Shown: positions 1 to 8,988, counted from the first letter of the stretch. The stretch: 64,000 bases of DNA from Pseudomonadota bacterium (GCA_027621405.1 JAQCBT010000007.1:120498-184497); one strand, 5' to 3'. Made by a program: numbers and translations. Notes: generated by a model not told the origin, from the letters alone.

Positions 1-59
1 CAGCATTTCATCTGAAATAAGGGAATTTCTCTCTTAATCAACATGTTACTTGATTCATG

Positions 60-93
60 AAAAGTGGGTGTCCTGAGACTTTCTGAGACTTTG
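60..93 (+). repeat. Copy of the AAGTGGGTGTCC repeat with CTGAGACTTT tandem tail
   Basis: AAAAGTGGGTGTCC is followed by two direct copies of CTGAGACTTT. It has the same architecture as the element at 7094-7155 but lacks the left palindrome arm. It lies about 150 bases upstream of the IorA-like gene. Confidence 0.65.
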
Positions 94-243
94 AGGTGCT
101 GGCATGGGTTTGAGTTTACGCTGGAACGACTGCTTTCACCTAGGGGCCGAAGTCGCTGTCATCGCCAAGTGCGGAACTGGGGGTTACAATGAGGGGTTAT
201 CACTATTCGGTACGAATTCCAACGCCTGTGGGGGGCGCGAGAT

Positions 244-732
244 ATGGCTACTTTTAAGGTAAATGGCGTAGAGCATACGGTAGATGTAGAGGCCGATATG
301 CCTTTGTTGTGGGTGCTCCGCGATGAGCTGGGCATGACAGGAACCAAATTCGGCTGTGGCATCGCCTCCTGTGGCGCATGCACCGTCCACGTGAATGGCA
401 GCGCGGTGCGCAGCTGCGTGTTACCGGTATCGGCCGTCGAGGGCCAGGACATCACCACCATCGAGGGACTGGCACAACAGGCGCGCACTTCTTCAACGGG
501 TGTAGGCACTTTCACCCCAACGTCACAGTTGTCCGCCGTGCAGCAGGCCTGGATAGACCACCAGGTACCCCAGTGTGGCTACTGCCAGTCAGGCATGATC
601 ATGGCGGTCTCTTCCCTGCTGGCAAGCAACCCCAATCCCTCTGATGCAGAGATCGATGCCAGCATCAATAACGTGTGCCGATGCGGGTCCTACCCCCGCG
701 TCCGTCGCGCCATTCGTTCAATCACAGCTTAA
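244..732 (+). CDS. (2Fe-2S)-binding subunit of molybdenum hydroxylase (IorA-like)
   Basis: Small iron-sulfur subunit of a xanthine dehydrogenase-family molybdenum hydroxylase; it passes electrons from the molybdopterin subunit encoded just downstream. The N-terminal plant-ferredoxin-type domain has the cluster cysteines C38, C43, C46 and C58, and the C-terminal helical domain has C111, C114, C145 and C147 (CGYCQSG and CRCG motifs). At 162 codons it has the usual length for isoquinoline 1-oxidoreductase alpha subunits. There is no signal peptide, so it is probably co-exported with its Tat partner. The stop is 6 bases before the start of the next gene. No FAD subunit gene is nearby, which fits the two-subunit Ior type better than three-subunit xanthine dehydrogenases. 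The substrate cannot be read from sequence. Confidence 0.93.
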   Translation: MATFKVNGVEHTVDVEADMPLLWVLRDELGMTGTKFGCGIASCGACTVHVNGSAVRSCVLPVSAVEGQDITTIEGLAQQARTSSTGVGTFTPTSQLSAVQQAWIDHQVPQCGYCQSGMIMAVSSLLASNPNPSDAEIDASINNVCRCGSYPRVRRAIRSITA

Positions 733-738
733 GGAGGC

Positions 739-2961
739 ATGACCATGAAGATTTCGAGACGCCGTTTCATTCTCGCCTCCGCGGTTGCCGGTGGCGGCTT
801 GCTGGTCGGTTACGCGGCAACACGCCCCAGCAAGCACAGGGTAGCCAACAACACCCTGGCAAGCGGTGACGAGAAATTCGTCACCAACTTCATCAAGATC
901 GACCCGGACAACCAGATCACCATCTACGTACTGCATTCAGAAATGGGCCAGGGCATTCATACCGCTCTCGCCCAGATGGCAGCCGATGAACTGGATGCCA
1001 ACTGGGAAGATGTGCGAGTCGAGCAGGCACCTGCCCTCGACCTGTACGCCGCCAGCGATATGATCAATGGTTTCGCGGAAGAGTACGGCCTGCCCAACTT
1101 CCTCAAGGGCATGGTTGCATCGCTTTCTCCTGCCATCGCAGGCATTGCAAACCTGCAGATTACCGGTGGTAGCGCATCAGTTCGTTACACCGGCCAACAC
1201 GGCATGCGCTATGCCGGCGCCGCAGCTCGCGAGATGCTGATCCAGTGCGCCGCCGAACAATGGGGTGTAGCGGCCAGCGAATGCACAACCGAGCTCAGTC
1301 ATGTACAGCACAACGCCAGTGGACGTTCACTGAGCTATGGCGAACTGACTGCCGCCGCAGCCGAACTGGAACCTCCCAGCGATCCGCAACTCAAGGATCG
1401 CTCCCAATTTAACATCATGGGCAAGGCGATATCCCGGGTGGACATCCCTGCCAAGGTAGACGGCAGTGCAGAATTCGGCATGGATCATCACAGTGAAGAT
1501 ATGCTGTACGCCGCCATTCGCCTGGCACCTGTCTTCGGCACAAAACTCGTGTCCGTGGATGCCAGTGAAGCCTTGCAACGTCGCGGCGTTAAGCGAGTCA
1601 TCGAGCTGGAAGATTCCGTCGCGGTAGTCGCCGACAATTACTGGCGTGCCAAGGAAGCCCTGAAACTGGTCAAGTCCGTATTCGAGTCTTCCGAAAACGA
1701 CAGCGTCTCCAGCGCAGACATCGCGGCCCGCTTCGATGCCGAGCTGGCCAACAGCGATGGCGACAAGGACTTCGAACTGGGTGACGCTGAATCAGGACTG
1801 GAAGCCGCCGCCGATGTCATCGAGGCGAGCTACCGTGTGCCCTATCTGGCCCACGCACCCATGGAGCCCATGAACTGCACCGTGCACATTCATGATGGCA
1901 AGGCAGACCTGTGGACTTCAACCCAGGACCCCTTGTCCATGCGCGGCCGGGTCGCCTCGGTAGCCGGACTCAGTGAAGACGATGTGACCCATCATCCCAG
2001 TTACGTCGGTGGTGGTTTCGGTCGTCGCCTGCCCTTCAACTGGAACGTCATCGATCATGCCACCAAGGTTGCCATGGAGTTTGACGTGCCGGTGAAGACC
2101 GTGTTCAGTCGTGAAGACGACATGCAACAGGACTACTATCGCCCAGCGGTGTTCTCCAATTTCCGCGGTGGCCTGGATGCCAGCGGTAATGTCACCACCT
2201 GGCATAACCGCTTCACCGGCCCTATCCAGGTACCGGGTGCATCACACATTCCCTATGCCATCGCCAACCAGTCCATCCGTGTCGTGGACGGTGAGACCCA
2301 CGTACCTATCGCCGCATGGCGTAGCGTGGACCATTCCCAGCAGACTTTCTTCATTGAGTCTTTCATGGATGAACTGGCCCACCGAGCAGGCAGGAACCCC
2401 TACCAGTTCCGCATGGATCTGCTGAATGGCCATCCTCGTCACCAGCGTGTGTTGCGCACTGCGGCTGAAGCCGCCGGCTACGGAGAGAACCTGCCGGAAG
2501 GCCATGCCCTGGGCCTGTCGATACAGGAAAGCTTTGGCAGTATCTGCGCGCAGGTTGCGGAAGTGTCTATCGAAGCAAACGGCCAGCCACGGGTGCACAA
2601 GGTTACGGCTGCAATCGATTGCGGCTGGGCCGTGAATCCGGATGGCGTGGAGTCTCAGGTTGAGAGTGGCATCATCTTCGGCTTGTCCGCGGCACTCTAC
2701 GGCGAGATATCCATCGAGAACGGTCGGGTGGCACAGAATAACTTCCCGGATTACGAGATGGTGCGCATGGCGACCACGCCGGAGATCGAAGTGCATATCA
2801 TCGAATCCGGCGAGGCGCTGGGTGGATTGGGCGAGCCCGCCACACCACCAATCGCTGCGGCAGTTACCAATGCCATCTACATCCTCACCGGACAGCGAGT
2901 TCGAGAGCTACCCATCAGGAAGCACAAGCTGAACCCTTCGCCTTCGCTGGCATCGGTTTAG
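739..2961 (+). CDS. Molybdopterin-binding subunit of aldehyde/isoquinoline oxidoreductase (IorB-like), Tat-exported
   Basis: Large catalytic subunit of the molybdenum hydroxylase whose FeS subunit is immediately upstream. The N-terminus has a twin-arginine signal (SRRRFIL followed by a hydrophobic stretch), so the complex should act in the periplasm. Family motifs include the glycine-rich cofactor segment GGGFGRR, the APMEPMNCT segment and the GGLGEPATPP segment near the C-terminus that holds the predicted catalytic glutamate. Its 740 codons match single-chain IorB proteins. The start lies 6 bases after the upstream stop, preceded by AAGGAGG. A strong terminator follows, so the transcript probably ends here. 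The substrate (N-heterocycle or aldehyde) is not determined. Confidence 0.92.
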   Translation: MTMKISRRRFILASAVAGGGLLVGYAATRPSKHRVANNTLASGDEKFVTNFIKIDPDNQITIYVLHSEMGQGIHTALAQMAADELDANWEDVRVEQAPALDLYAASDMINGFAEEYGLPNFLKGMVASLSPAIAGIANLQITGGSASVRYTGQHGMRYAGAAAREMLIQCAAEQWGVAASECTTELSHVQHNASGRSLSYGELTAAAAELEPPSDPQLKDRSQFNIMGKAISRVDIPAKVDGSAEFGMDHHSEDMLYAAIRLAPVFGTKLVSVDASEALQRRGVKRVIELEDSVAVVADNYWRAKEALKLVKSVFESSENDSVSSADIAARFDAELANSDGDKDFELGDAESGLEAAADVIEASYRVPYLAHAPMEPMNCTVHIHDGKADLWTSTQDPLSMRGRVASVAGLSEDDVTHHPSYVGGGFGRRLPFNWNVIDHATKVAMEFDVPVKTVFSREDDMQQDYYRPAVFSNFRGGLDASGNVTTWHNRFTGPIQVPGASHIPYAIANQSIRVVDGETHVPIAAWRSVDHSQQTFFIESFMDELAHRAGRNPYQFRMDLLNGHPRHQRVLRTAAEAAGYGENLPEGHALGLSIQESFGSICAQVAEVSIEANGQPRVHKVTAAIDCGWAVNPDGVESQVESGIIFGLSAALYGEISIENGRVAQNNFPDYEMVRMATTPEIEVHIIESGEALGGLGEPATPPIAAAVTNAIYILTGQRVRELPIRKHKLNPSPSLASV

Positions 2962-2980
2962 GATTGTACTGCTAGACAGA

Positions 2981-3012
2981 AAGGGAGGCAGAGAAATCTG
3001 CCTCCCTTTTTT
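2981..3012 (+). terminator. Rho-independent terminator of the ior-like operon
   Basis: A 12-bp perfect stem (AAGGGAGGCAGA pairing with TCTGCCTCCCTT) around a GAAA tetraloop, followed by a run of T, begins 19 bases after the stop of the molybdopterin subunit gene. Confidence 0.93.
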
Positions 3013-3290
3013 ATTGTTCTTTGCAGATTTGCGTGAATTGAGATCAAGCTCCGCTCGTGAAGCTGGTTGTTGTATCAGTTTCGGCAGAGCAATCTTTCCG
3101 GGTATCGCCTTGCCGGGCAGGAGGAGCGCTGATGGGTGGTACGCTACTTGCTGACTTGGTCTCACTTCGATCAGATAAGTGGTGGAGCGGAGTCGCGAAA
3201 GTATTTATATGTGGAAGCGGAAAGAATGTTTCGATGTCTCAGCTGTCAATAACCGAGCTGCTGTGGCTATCTTTTTCTATTGCAAGGAGA
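3013..3290. other. Intergenic stretch, no gene supported
   Basis: Lies between two convergent operons. A plus-strand reading frame with an SD-like AGGAGG before the ATG at 3132 enters here, but most of it runs antisense through the ABC permease gene and its composition there is that of a shadow frame. Nothing else is recognised. Confidence 0.5.
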
Positions 3291-4388
3291 TCAATCGAGG
3301 CGCTTTCTGAATCTCGCGATAGACAGTACCAGCGCCACGACCATGAACACCGCCAACGCGATCAGTTCATCCCACATCGAAAGAATATCCGCTCCGCGCA
3401 ATATGATGCCGCGAATAAGACGATTGAAATGGGTAAGCGGCAACACCTCGGCAATCGCCTGTGCCAGAGGCGGCATACCATCGAAGGGAAACATGAATCC
3501 TGATAACAGAATCGAAGGTAGCAGTATAAAGAATGTCATCTGCATGGCCTGGAACTGGGTTGTAGCCAGAGTCGATAAAAGCAGACCCAGCGACAGGTTG
3601 GTCGCGATAAACAACAGCGAAGCCCAGAGTATGTGCAGGTAGTCACCACGAATGGGCACCTCGAAGAAATAGCGACCCAGGGACAGGATAATGACCAGCT
3701 GCAGCAGACCTATGACGATGTAGGGGAAAATTTTCCCCAACATGAGTTCGGGGGTCTTGACCGGTGTGTTGATGAGGAACTCCAGGTTGCCCCGCTCCCG
3801 CTCCCGCACGATCGCTACCGCAGTGAACAACACCATGGTCATGGTGAGTATCACGCCTACCAGGCCCGGTACGATATTAACGGCAGAGCGGCGTTCCGGA
3901 TTGTAGTAGTTGCGCACCACGATCCTGTTCTGCTGACTCGTCCGCTGCTGATTGTCGAAGGCGACGGGCGCGGCCGTGAGCTGCTGTGCAACACCGAGGA
4001 TGATCGGGTCTGTGCCGTCTACCAGCAACTGCGCAATTTGCCTGCCATTACCGATTACTCGTCGATCGAAGTCTTCCGGAATGAAAATACCTATCGAGAT
4101 CTGCCCGGCATCCATCAAGGAGTCCAGCTCCTGCAGACTCGCAGCCCTGTGCTTGAGATCGATGACCTGGGTCGCCGTGAGCTCACTCACAAACTGCCGA
4201 GAGAGGTGGGTATCTGCCTCATCCACGTAGGCGGCTGACAAGTACCGCACGTCAGTGTTGATGGCATAACCAAACATCAATAGCTGGATTAGTGGTATTC
4301 CCACGATCATGCCGAAGGTCAGTCGATCCCTGCTTAGCTGCAGGAATTCCTTGCGCATGACGGCGAAGATTCTGAGCAGGGTTTTCAC
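3291..4388 (-). CDS. ABC-2 type transporter permease (YbhS/YbhR-like)
   Basis: Membrane subunit of an ABC exporter. One N-terminal transmembrane segment is followed by a periplasmic domain of about 150 residues, then a block of five hydrophobic segments in the C-terminal half, the layout of ABC2_membrane_3 (YhhJ/YbhS/YbhR) proteins. The GTG start overlaps the TGA of the ATPase gene by four bases (GTGA), showing translational coupling. It is the last gene of the TetR-HlyD-ATPase-permease operon. E. coli ybhGFSR has two permeases and a double ATPase; here there is one of each, so this permease probably forms a homodimer. Substrate unknown; hydrophobic or cationic drugs are a guess from the family. 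Confidence 0.93.
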   Translation of the reverse strand: MKTLLRIFAVMRKEFLQLSRDRLTFGMIVGIPLIQLLMFGYAINTDVRYLSAAYVDEADTHLSRQFVSELTATQVIDLKHRAASLQELDSLMDAGQISIGIFIPEDFDRRVIGNGRQIAQLLVDGTDPIILGVAQQLTAAPVAFDNQQRTSQQNRIVVRNYYNPERRSAVNIVPGLVGVILTMTMVLFTAVAIVRERERGNLEFLINTPVKTPELMLGKIFPYIVIGLLQLVIILSLGRYFFEVPIRGDYLHILWASLLFIATNLSLGLLLSTLATTQFQAMQMTFFILLPSILLSGFMFPFDGMPPLAQAIAEVLPLTHFNRLIRGIILRGADILSMWDELIALAVFMVVALVLSIARFRKRLD

Positions 4389-5359
4389 GCTGCTTCACCT
4401 TGCGAATCCTGTTTTCCCTCATCCTCGCGACGGCGTAGTTCGGTGACGGCGACGAACACGTCTTCGAGGTCGGGGAATACCGCTTCCACTTCAGCCTCTA
4501 TGCCTGCCTCACCCAGCCTCTTCTGCACAAGCTGCACACCGTCACGCTGCTGTTTGGGCATTAGGACCCGCAGACGAACTCCCAGTTGAGTGATACTGGT
4601 GATAGCAGATTCGTCGCTCAGGCAATTGCGCGCCGTGTTGGGGTCCTGGGCGATGACCTCGATGACCTGGGAGGTGATCTCCTTACCAAGCTGTCTTGGA
4701 GATCCGTCAGCAACTTTCACTCCCTGATCCAGGATTGCTAAATTGTGACACCTGGCGGCTTCATCCATGTAATGTGTCGAGACAAGTATCGTCGCACCCT
4801 GGTCAGCCAGCTCGAACAGGGTTTCCCAGAAATCTCTCCTGTTCTGGGGATCGACGGCACTGGTCGGCTCATCGAGGAACAGGATACTGGGTCGATGCAG
4901 CGTGGCCGCCGCCAATGCCAGGCGTTGTTTCTGGCCGCCACTGAGGGTACCGGCATACTGTCTACTGCGGTCGGCGAGATCGAATTCCGTGAGTAATTCT
5001 GCTACCCGGGCCTTACGAGTCCGACCGCTGAGTGTGTAAATGGTGCTTACGAACTCCAGGTTTTCCCTCACCGTGAGATCTTCGAACAGGGAGAACTTCT
5101 GGGTCATGTACCCAATCTTCTGCTTCAGGGCTTCGGCTTCCTTGCGTGTGTCCAGACCCAGGACCGTTGCCGACCCGGATGTCGGCGTGAGCAGGCCGCA
5201 GAGCATCCGGATGGTAGTGGATTTACCGCTACCATTGGGTCCGAGGAAACCGTAGATCTTCCCGGCGGGAACATTCAGGTCCACGTTGTTCACTGCCACC
5301 AGCGAGCCGAATTGTTTGCTCAGGCCTGTTGCCTGAATGGCATAGTCAATGTCCGCCAT
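4385..5359 (-). CDS. ABC transporter ATP-binding protein
   Basis: Nucleotide-binding subunit of the exporter encoded by its neighbours. It shows Walker A (GPNGSGKST), signature (LSGGQKQR) and Walker B with the catalytic glutamate (ILFLDEPTSAVDP), plus the switch histidine in STHYMDEA. Only one NBD is present (324 residues), unlike E. coli YbhF with two fused. After the NBD there is a C-terminal extension of roughly 100 residues typical of ABC-2 drug and polysaccharide exporters. It starts 3 bases after the HlyD stop and overlaps the permease start, so all are in one transcript. Confidence 0.95.
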   Translation of the reverse strand: MADIDYAIQATGLSKQFGSLVAVNNVDLNVPAGKIYGFLGPNGSGKSTTIRMLCGLLTPTSGSATVLGLDTRKEAEALKQKIGYMTQKFSLFEDLTVRENLEFVSTIYTLSGRTRKARVAELLTEFDLADRSRQYAGTLSGGQKQRLALAAATLHRPSILFLDEPTSAVDPQNRRDFWETLFELADQGATILVSTHYMDEAARCHNLAILDQGVKVADGSPRQLGKEITSQVIEVIAQDPNTARNCLSDESAITSITQLGVRLRVLMPKQQRDGVQLVQKRLGEAGIEAEVEAVFPDLEDVFVAVTELRRREDEGKQDSQGEAA

Positions 5360-5362
5360 GAT

Positions 5363-6307
5363 TCACTCGAAGAAGACCTGAACCGGGAGGCCCTCGGGCA
5401 GGCGCGGATTGGTGGCTGGTAGTGTGACTTCGGCGAGATACGCCAATCTGGACCGGTCTCTCTCCGTGAGAGCGAAATAGGGAGTGAAGACTGGCTCGGC
5501 GGTGATGCGCCGGATACGCCCGGCGACCGGTGCCTCGATACCATCGATGTGCACCTGTAGTTCACTGCCCACATTCAGGGTCACCCGCAAGGGCTCGGGA
5601 ATATAGATTCGGGCATAGGCCTGCTCGCCGGTGAGCATGACCGCGACAATGTCCCCCAGCCTCGGGCGCTCGCCAACTTCGAAAGGCAGCGAGTCCAACA
5701 AGCCGGCCACGGGCGCCGTTAGGGTCAAGCGCTCTCGGTCCAGCTCCAGGCTCAGCAGCTGCGTGCGCGCCTGCTGCAGGATGCCCTCTGTCTGCTCTAT
5801 TTGTTCCGGACGGGTTCCGGCTACCAGTTCTGCGAGCTGCGCACCCACGAGTTCAACCCGTGCCCGCGCGAGATCCAAAAGCCGCTCTGCGTTATCGACA
5901 CTCTCCACTGAAGTAAGATTGCGCACTCGCAGGCCGGCCAGCCGTTCCAGGTCTCTTGCCCTGAAATCCCTCTCCACGACCGCCTCCTGCAGGCTGGCCC
6001 GGGTCGCATCGATAGTTTCCTGACGAGGTCCGTTTAACTGTTCCTGCAATTGCGCCTCTATGCGCATGATGTTGGCCTGGGCTTCTTCAATGCGCAGCTG
6101 CAAACGAGAGGCGTCCTGCTGCAGTATTGTCTGCCCAGCTTGCAGTGAGTCACCTTCAGTTACCGTAATTTCTGTGATTACCTCGTTGCTCTCGGTAATA
6201 ATTTCCACCCGGTCGGATTCCAGTTGCCCCACGGCGAGCAGGGGCTGTTCTTCGCAGGCTGCGAGGAAGAGGCCGAGGCAGAGCGGCAGAAAGACTCTAG
6301 TTTTCAT
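5363..6307 (-). CDS. HlyD/YbhG-like periplasmic adaptor, lipoprotein
   Basis: Membrane-fusion adaptor linking the ABC exporter to an outer-membrane channel. The start ATG at 6307 has AGGAGG nine bases upstream; an in-frame ATG two codons earlier is too close to that SD. The signal peptide ends in the lipobox LAAC, predicting a lipoprotein. Then come a barrel/lipoyl-like segment, a long coiled coil rich in E, Q, R and L (roughly residues 60-190), and a C-terminal beta-barrel region. The first 11 bases overlap the 3' end of the TetR gene, so regulator and pump are translated from one message. Confidence 0.92.
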   Translation of the reverse strand: MKTRVFLPLCLGLFLAACEEQPLLAVGQLESDRVEIITESNEVITEITVTEGDSLQAGQTILQQDASRLQLRIEEAQANIMRIEAQLQEQLNGPRQETIDATRASLQEAVVERDFRARDLERLAGLRVRNLTSVESVDNAERLLDLARARVELVGAQLAELVAGTRPEQIEQTEGILQQARTQLLSLELDRERLTLTAPVAGLLDSLPFEVGERPRLGDIVAVMLTGEQAYARIYIPEPLRVTLNVGSELQVHIDGIEAPVAGRIRRITAEPVFTPYFALTERDRSRLAYLAEVTLPATNPRLPEGLPVQVFFE

Positions 6308-6968
6308 GTTCATCCCCCTCCTTGTTTGCCCATGCATGCAATACACCACTGTGGAACAGCGCGATGTTGTGCTCGACGAGCTTTGCCGCGGCTGTTGAGT
6401 CTATATCCCGGCCCAGGACTGTCTCCACGATGGGTCTGGCAAGAAAGGGAAACACCGTAAGTGCGATCATGGAAAGCATGGTGAGACCAGGATCGAGGTC
6501 ATCACGATACTGGCCATCGCGGATCCTCAATGAAATGGACGCCATCAGGCGCGGCGCGAATGCGCCAGCGAAGCGCGCGACCATGGCGTCGCGGGATTCG
6601 CCTTCCTTCATCAACACCTCGCGCAGGAGAAAGTTCGGCCACCAGGGATTCTCGAGCAGCACCTGGGTATAGACGCGACTGAATTCCGTGACGCTCAATT
6701 CCTCATCGCCACCAAGCTCCGCCAGACTTCCCTGCAGCGAATCGAGCAATGCATCCACCATGGCCATGTAGAGACCCTGCTTGCTCCCAAAGTAGTAATT
6801 CACCATGGCGCCATTCACACCCGCCGACTCCGCTATCTCACGCACCGACACCGCCTTGAATTCACGCTGCAGAAAATGCCGCCGAGCTGCATCCAGCAGA
6901 AGCGCCTTGACCCGCTCACCATCATTCCCCGCCGGCCGCCCGGCACTCTTCCTGCGTTGCGATCCCAC
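6297..6968 (-). CDS. TetR-family regulator, CecR (YbiH)-like
   Basis: Transcriptional regulator, probably an autorepressor of the downstream efflux genes. The N-terminal TetR helix-turn-helix covers about residues 18-65, with the recognition region VREIAESAGVNGAMVNYYFG. The C-terminal ligand domain resembles the CecR/CerR type that precedes ybhG-type exporters in E. coli. First gene of the operon; its end overlaps the HlyD gene by 11 bases. A perfect 22-bp palindrome lies 26 bases upstream of the start and is a good operator candidate. The inducer is unknown. Confidence 0.92.
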   Translation of the reverse strand: MGSQRRKSAGRPAGNDGERVKALLLDAARRHFLQREFKAVSVREIAESAGVNGAMVNYYFGSKQGLYMAMVDALLDSLQGSLAELGGDEELSVTEFSRVYTQVLLENPWWPNFLLREVLMKEGESRDAMVARFAGAFAPRLMASISLRIRDGQYRDDLDPGLTMLSMIALTVFPFLARPIVETVLGRDIDSTAAAKLVEHNIALFHSGVLHAWANKEGDEHEN

Positions 6969-6993
6969 TGCTTGTTTCCAAGATCAAAATGAA

Positions 6994-7015
6994 ATTAATT
7001 AAACATTTAATTAAT
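6994..7015. promoter_or_regulatory. Probable TetR operator (perfect palindrome)
   Basis: ATTAATTAAA and TTTAATTAAT are exact reverse complements separated by CA. The AT-rich palindrome sits 26 bases upstream of the TetR start, where autorepressor operators normally lie. Binding is inferred, not shown. Confidence 0.75.
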
Positions 7016-7093
7016 AACCACGTCAAGCCACCCCAAAGCCTCCAAACCTCCCAGAACCCCCACCCCACAAGGCCCGCCACCACCCCATTCTGT

Positions 7094-7155
7094 GGACACC
7101 CATTTAAATTTTAAATGGGTGTCCTGAGAAGTTCCTGAGAAGTTCTGGGAAGTTG
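7094..7155. repeat. Palindromic GTGGGTGTCC-type intergenic repeat with tandem tail
   Basis: A perfect inverted repeat of 15-bp arms with a 1-base centre (7094-7124; GGACACCC...GGGTGTCC) is followed by about three tandem copies of an 11-bp unit, CCTGAGAAGTT-like (7122-7155). The core GGGTGTCC plus a CTGAGA tandem tail also occurs at 60-93, and the core alone at 30351-30363 and 30493-30507, so this is a dispersed family. Confidence 0.8.
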
Positions 7156-7179
7156 GTCGGGCCGGGGTCGTGCTACACT
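7153..7179 (+). promoter_or_regulatory. Candidate sigma-70 promoter for the NnrU-like gene
   Basis: An extended -10 (TGCTACACT, hexamer at 7174-7179) lies 15 bases after a TTGGTC -35-like hexamer. Transcription would begin near 7186, which argues against translation starting at the GTG at 7170 and supports the GTG at 7209. Confidence 0.5.
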
Positions 7180-7208
7180 GCGGCCTTGCTGGATTTTGGG
7201 CGTTTGTT

Positions 7209-7769
7209 GTGGCTCTGCTTGTTGTTGGCTTGATCCTCTTTATTGTGCCGCACCTGTTTCGGGAAACAGGATTGCGAGCCGTGCTGCTGGCGCAGCTGCC
7301 GTCGGAGGGGGCTTACAAGGGGCTGTATTCGCTCCTGGCATTGGCCGGCCTTGTGTTGATCGCGGTTGGCAAGGGGCAGTCGGACTTTGTGATGATCTGG
7401 GAGCCCCGCTTCGAGCTGCGCTCCATCAGTCATGTCATCATGATTCCGGTGTTCATCCTCATAGTAGCTGGCAACATTCCCCTGTCGAACCTGCGCAAGA
7501 ACCTGCGCAATCCCATGATGCTCGGCACCTGTCTATGGGGTCTTGCGCACCTGTGGTCCAACGGCGACCTGGCCTCCATACTCCTGTTCGGCAGTTTCAC
7601 CCTCTGGAGTGGATTCAAGTTTGTCGCCATGGGGCTACGCCAGGGTTCGATCCAGGGGCGGGCCTCTGTGCTGTGGGATGGAATCGCGCTTATCGCGGGT
7701 CTGGTACTCTATGGGACTATCGCGATATTTCACGGCCAATTATTCGGCGTGGGATTGAGTTTTGTTTGA
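7209..7769 (+). CDS. NnrU family membrane protein
   Basis: Integral membrane protein of the NnrU family, named from nitrite/nitric oxide reductase regions but present in many bacteria without denitrification; biochemical role unsettled. About five to six hydrophobic segments fill the 186 codons. The GTG at 7209 is preferred because it gives the family-typical hydrophobic N-terminus (ALLVVGLILFIVPHL), while an earlier in-frame GTG at 7170 lies on the predicted -10 box. No nir or nor genes are nearby, so a denitrification role is not supported here. Confidence 0.85.
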   Translation: MALLVVGLILFIVPHLFRETGLRAVLLAQLPSEGAYKGLYSLLALAGLVLIAVGKGQSDFVMIWEPRFELRSISHVIMIPVFILIVAGNIPLSNLRKNLRNPMMLGTCLWGLAHLWSNGDLASILLFGSFTLWSGFKFVAMGLRQGSIQGRASVLWDGIALIAGLVLYGTIAIFHGQLFGVGLSFV

Positions 7770-7850
7770 TGTAATGTTGTAAACCCTACACTGGACCAGA
7801 TCAGATTGAATCGTTTAAAGAACTTACTGCCACAAATTGTGAACAGAGCC

Positions 7851-8276
7851 ATGAACCCGATCGAGCAGCGCAGATCAAGCTACAGACTTCATGCCGTGCT
7901 AGTGATTTTTATGACTTGCGCCCTGTTCGGTATTGGTCCTGGTTCGGCCGCCCAGACTGCGACAGAACTGCAATGGGATGGCGAATGGATCGCCGAGGGT
8001 ACCCTGTTTCGAATCGGAGTCGTGGTTGAAAACAACATCATGCAGGTGACCCAGATCGAATCCATGGGCCAGATTTGGACCAACGAGGATGGCGAAGTAG
8101 ATGGCAACGTGGTGCGGGTGAAAGTCGATTACGCAGGCGCCAGCGGTATCATCCAGGCTGAATTGATAGACAGCGAGACCGCGATCGCCTTCGCCGCAAG
8201 CTGCCTGCCTGATTTCATGGTGGTGTGTGCCCTGTCGAAAGACCGCCAGGCGATCTTTCGCAAGGTCTCGGAATAA
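7851..8276 (+). CDS. Exported protein of unknown function
   Basis: Not recognised. The ATG at 7851 is preferred over an upstream TTG (7806) because it puts a charged N-region and hydrophobic core in signal-peptide positions, with likely cleavage after GSAAQ (about residue 35). The mature part (about 105 residues) begins ATELQWDGEW and looks like a small beta-rich domain measuring a quantity against a background, but this is only impression. Two cysteines near the C-terminus (ASCLPDFMVVCAL) could form a disulfide. It follows the NnrU gene by 81 bases. Confidence 0.7.
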   Translation: MNPIEQRRSSYRLHAVLVIFMTCALFGIGPGSAAQTATELQWDGEWIAEGTLFRIGVVVENNIMQVTQIESMGQIWTNEDGEVDGNVVRVKVDYAGASGIIQAELIDSETAIAFAASCLPDFMVVCALSKDRQAIFRKVSE

Positions 8277-8321
8277 GGGATTTCCGAACAGAAGGGTTTC
8301 GAATCGGGAACTGATTCGGCG

Positions 8322-8933
8322 CTAGATCTCGCTGGCCGACCTCACCACTTTCCCAACGATTCCATATTCGATGGCTTCGTCCGTGGTCATCCAGTAGTCC
8401 CTGTCAGTATCCTGCGCCACTCTATCCAGGGGTTGACCAGTCTCGTTGGCGATCAACTGATTGATGCGAGCCCGCATCTTGACGATCTGTTGTGCCTGAA
8501 TCGCGATATCCGTGGCGTCACCGCGTGCGCCACCCAGTGGCTGATGCACCAGAAAACGTGTGTTAGGCAAACAGAAGCGCTGGTCCTTGTCGGCTGCCAG
8601 GAAGATCGTCGTTGCCGCGCTCGCCACCCATCCGGTGCCCACTACCTTCACCTGGGGCTTGATGAACTTGATCATGTCATAGATCACATCACCCGACTCT
8701 ACATGTCCGCCCGGAGAGCTGATGTAGATAGTAATAGGATCGTCATTGTCGGCTGCGAGTGCAAGCAGTTTCTCGGTAACCGAACGCGCCAACTTATCAT
8801 CGATACTGCCAAAGATAGTTATGGCGCGAGACTTGAACAGCTTCTCCTCGATAAAGCTCGACTTGCCGGGACCCTTGGAATCCTGCTTCTCATCATCCTG
8901 AAAAACTTTCACGTTTGTTTCCTCAAAAATCAT
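8322..8933 (-). CDS. clpP: ClpP-type serine protease subunit
   Basis: Proteolytic subunit of the Clp type, degrading unfolded substrates delivered by an AAA+ unfoldase. The catalytic serine lies in GWVASAA, the histidine in RFLVHQPLGG and the aspartate in the DRDYWM region, so the triad is intact. ATG at 8933 is chosen: extending upstream adds about 34 residues unlike ClpP. No clpX or tig neighbour is present, and the active-site sequence differs from the canonical GQAASMGA, so this may be a second, specialised ClpP rather than the housekeeping copy. Confidence 0.85.
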   Translation of the reverse strand: MIFEETNVKVFQDDEKQDSKGPGKSSFIEEKLFKSRAITIFGSIDDKLARSVTEKLLALAADNDDPITIYISSPGGHVESGDVIYDMIKFIKPQVKVVGTGWVASAATTIFLAADKDQRFCLPNTRFLVHQPLGGARGDATDIAIQAQQIVKMRARINQLIANETGQPLDRVAQDTDRDYWMTTDEAIEYGIVGKVVRSASEI

Positions 8934-8988
8934 TAATTCAATTCTGTAGTTAGTTGACGCTACCCGGGCTGCTCGCAAGCCAGCCGAT

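Noticed and set aside
3057..3503. Plus-strand frame with SD-like AGGAGG before an ATG at 3132
   Set aside because: Most of it is antisense to the ABC permease gene and its translation has no fold or motif.
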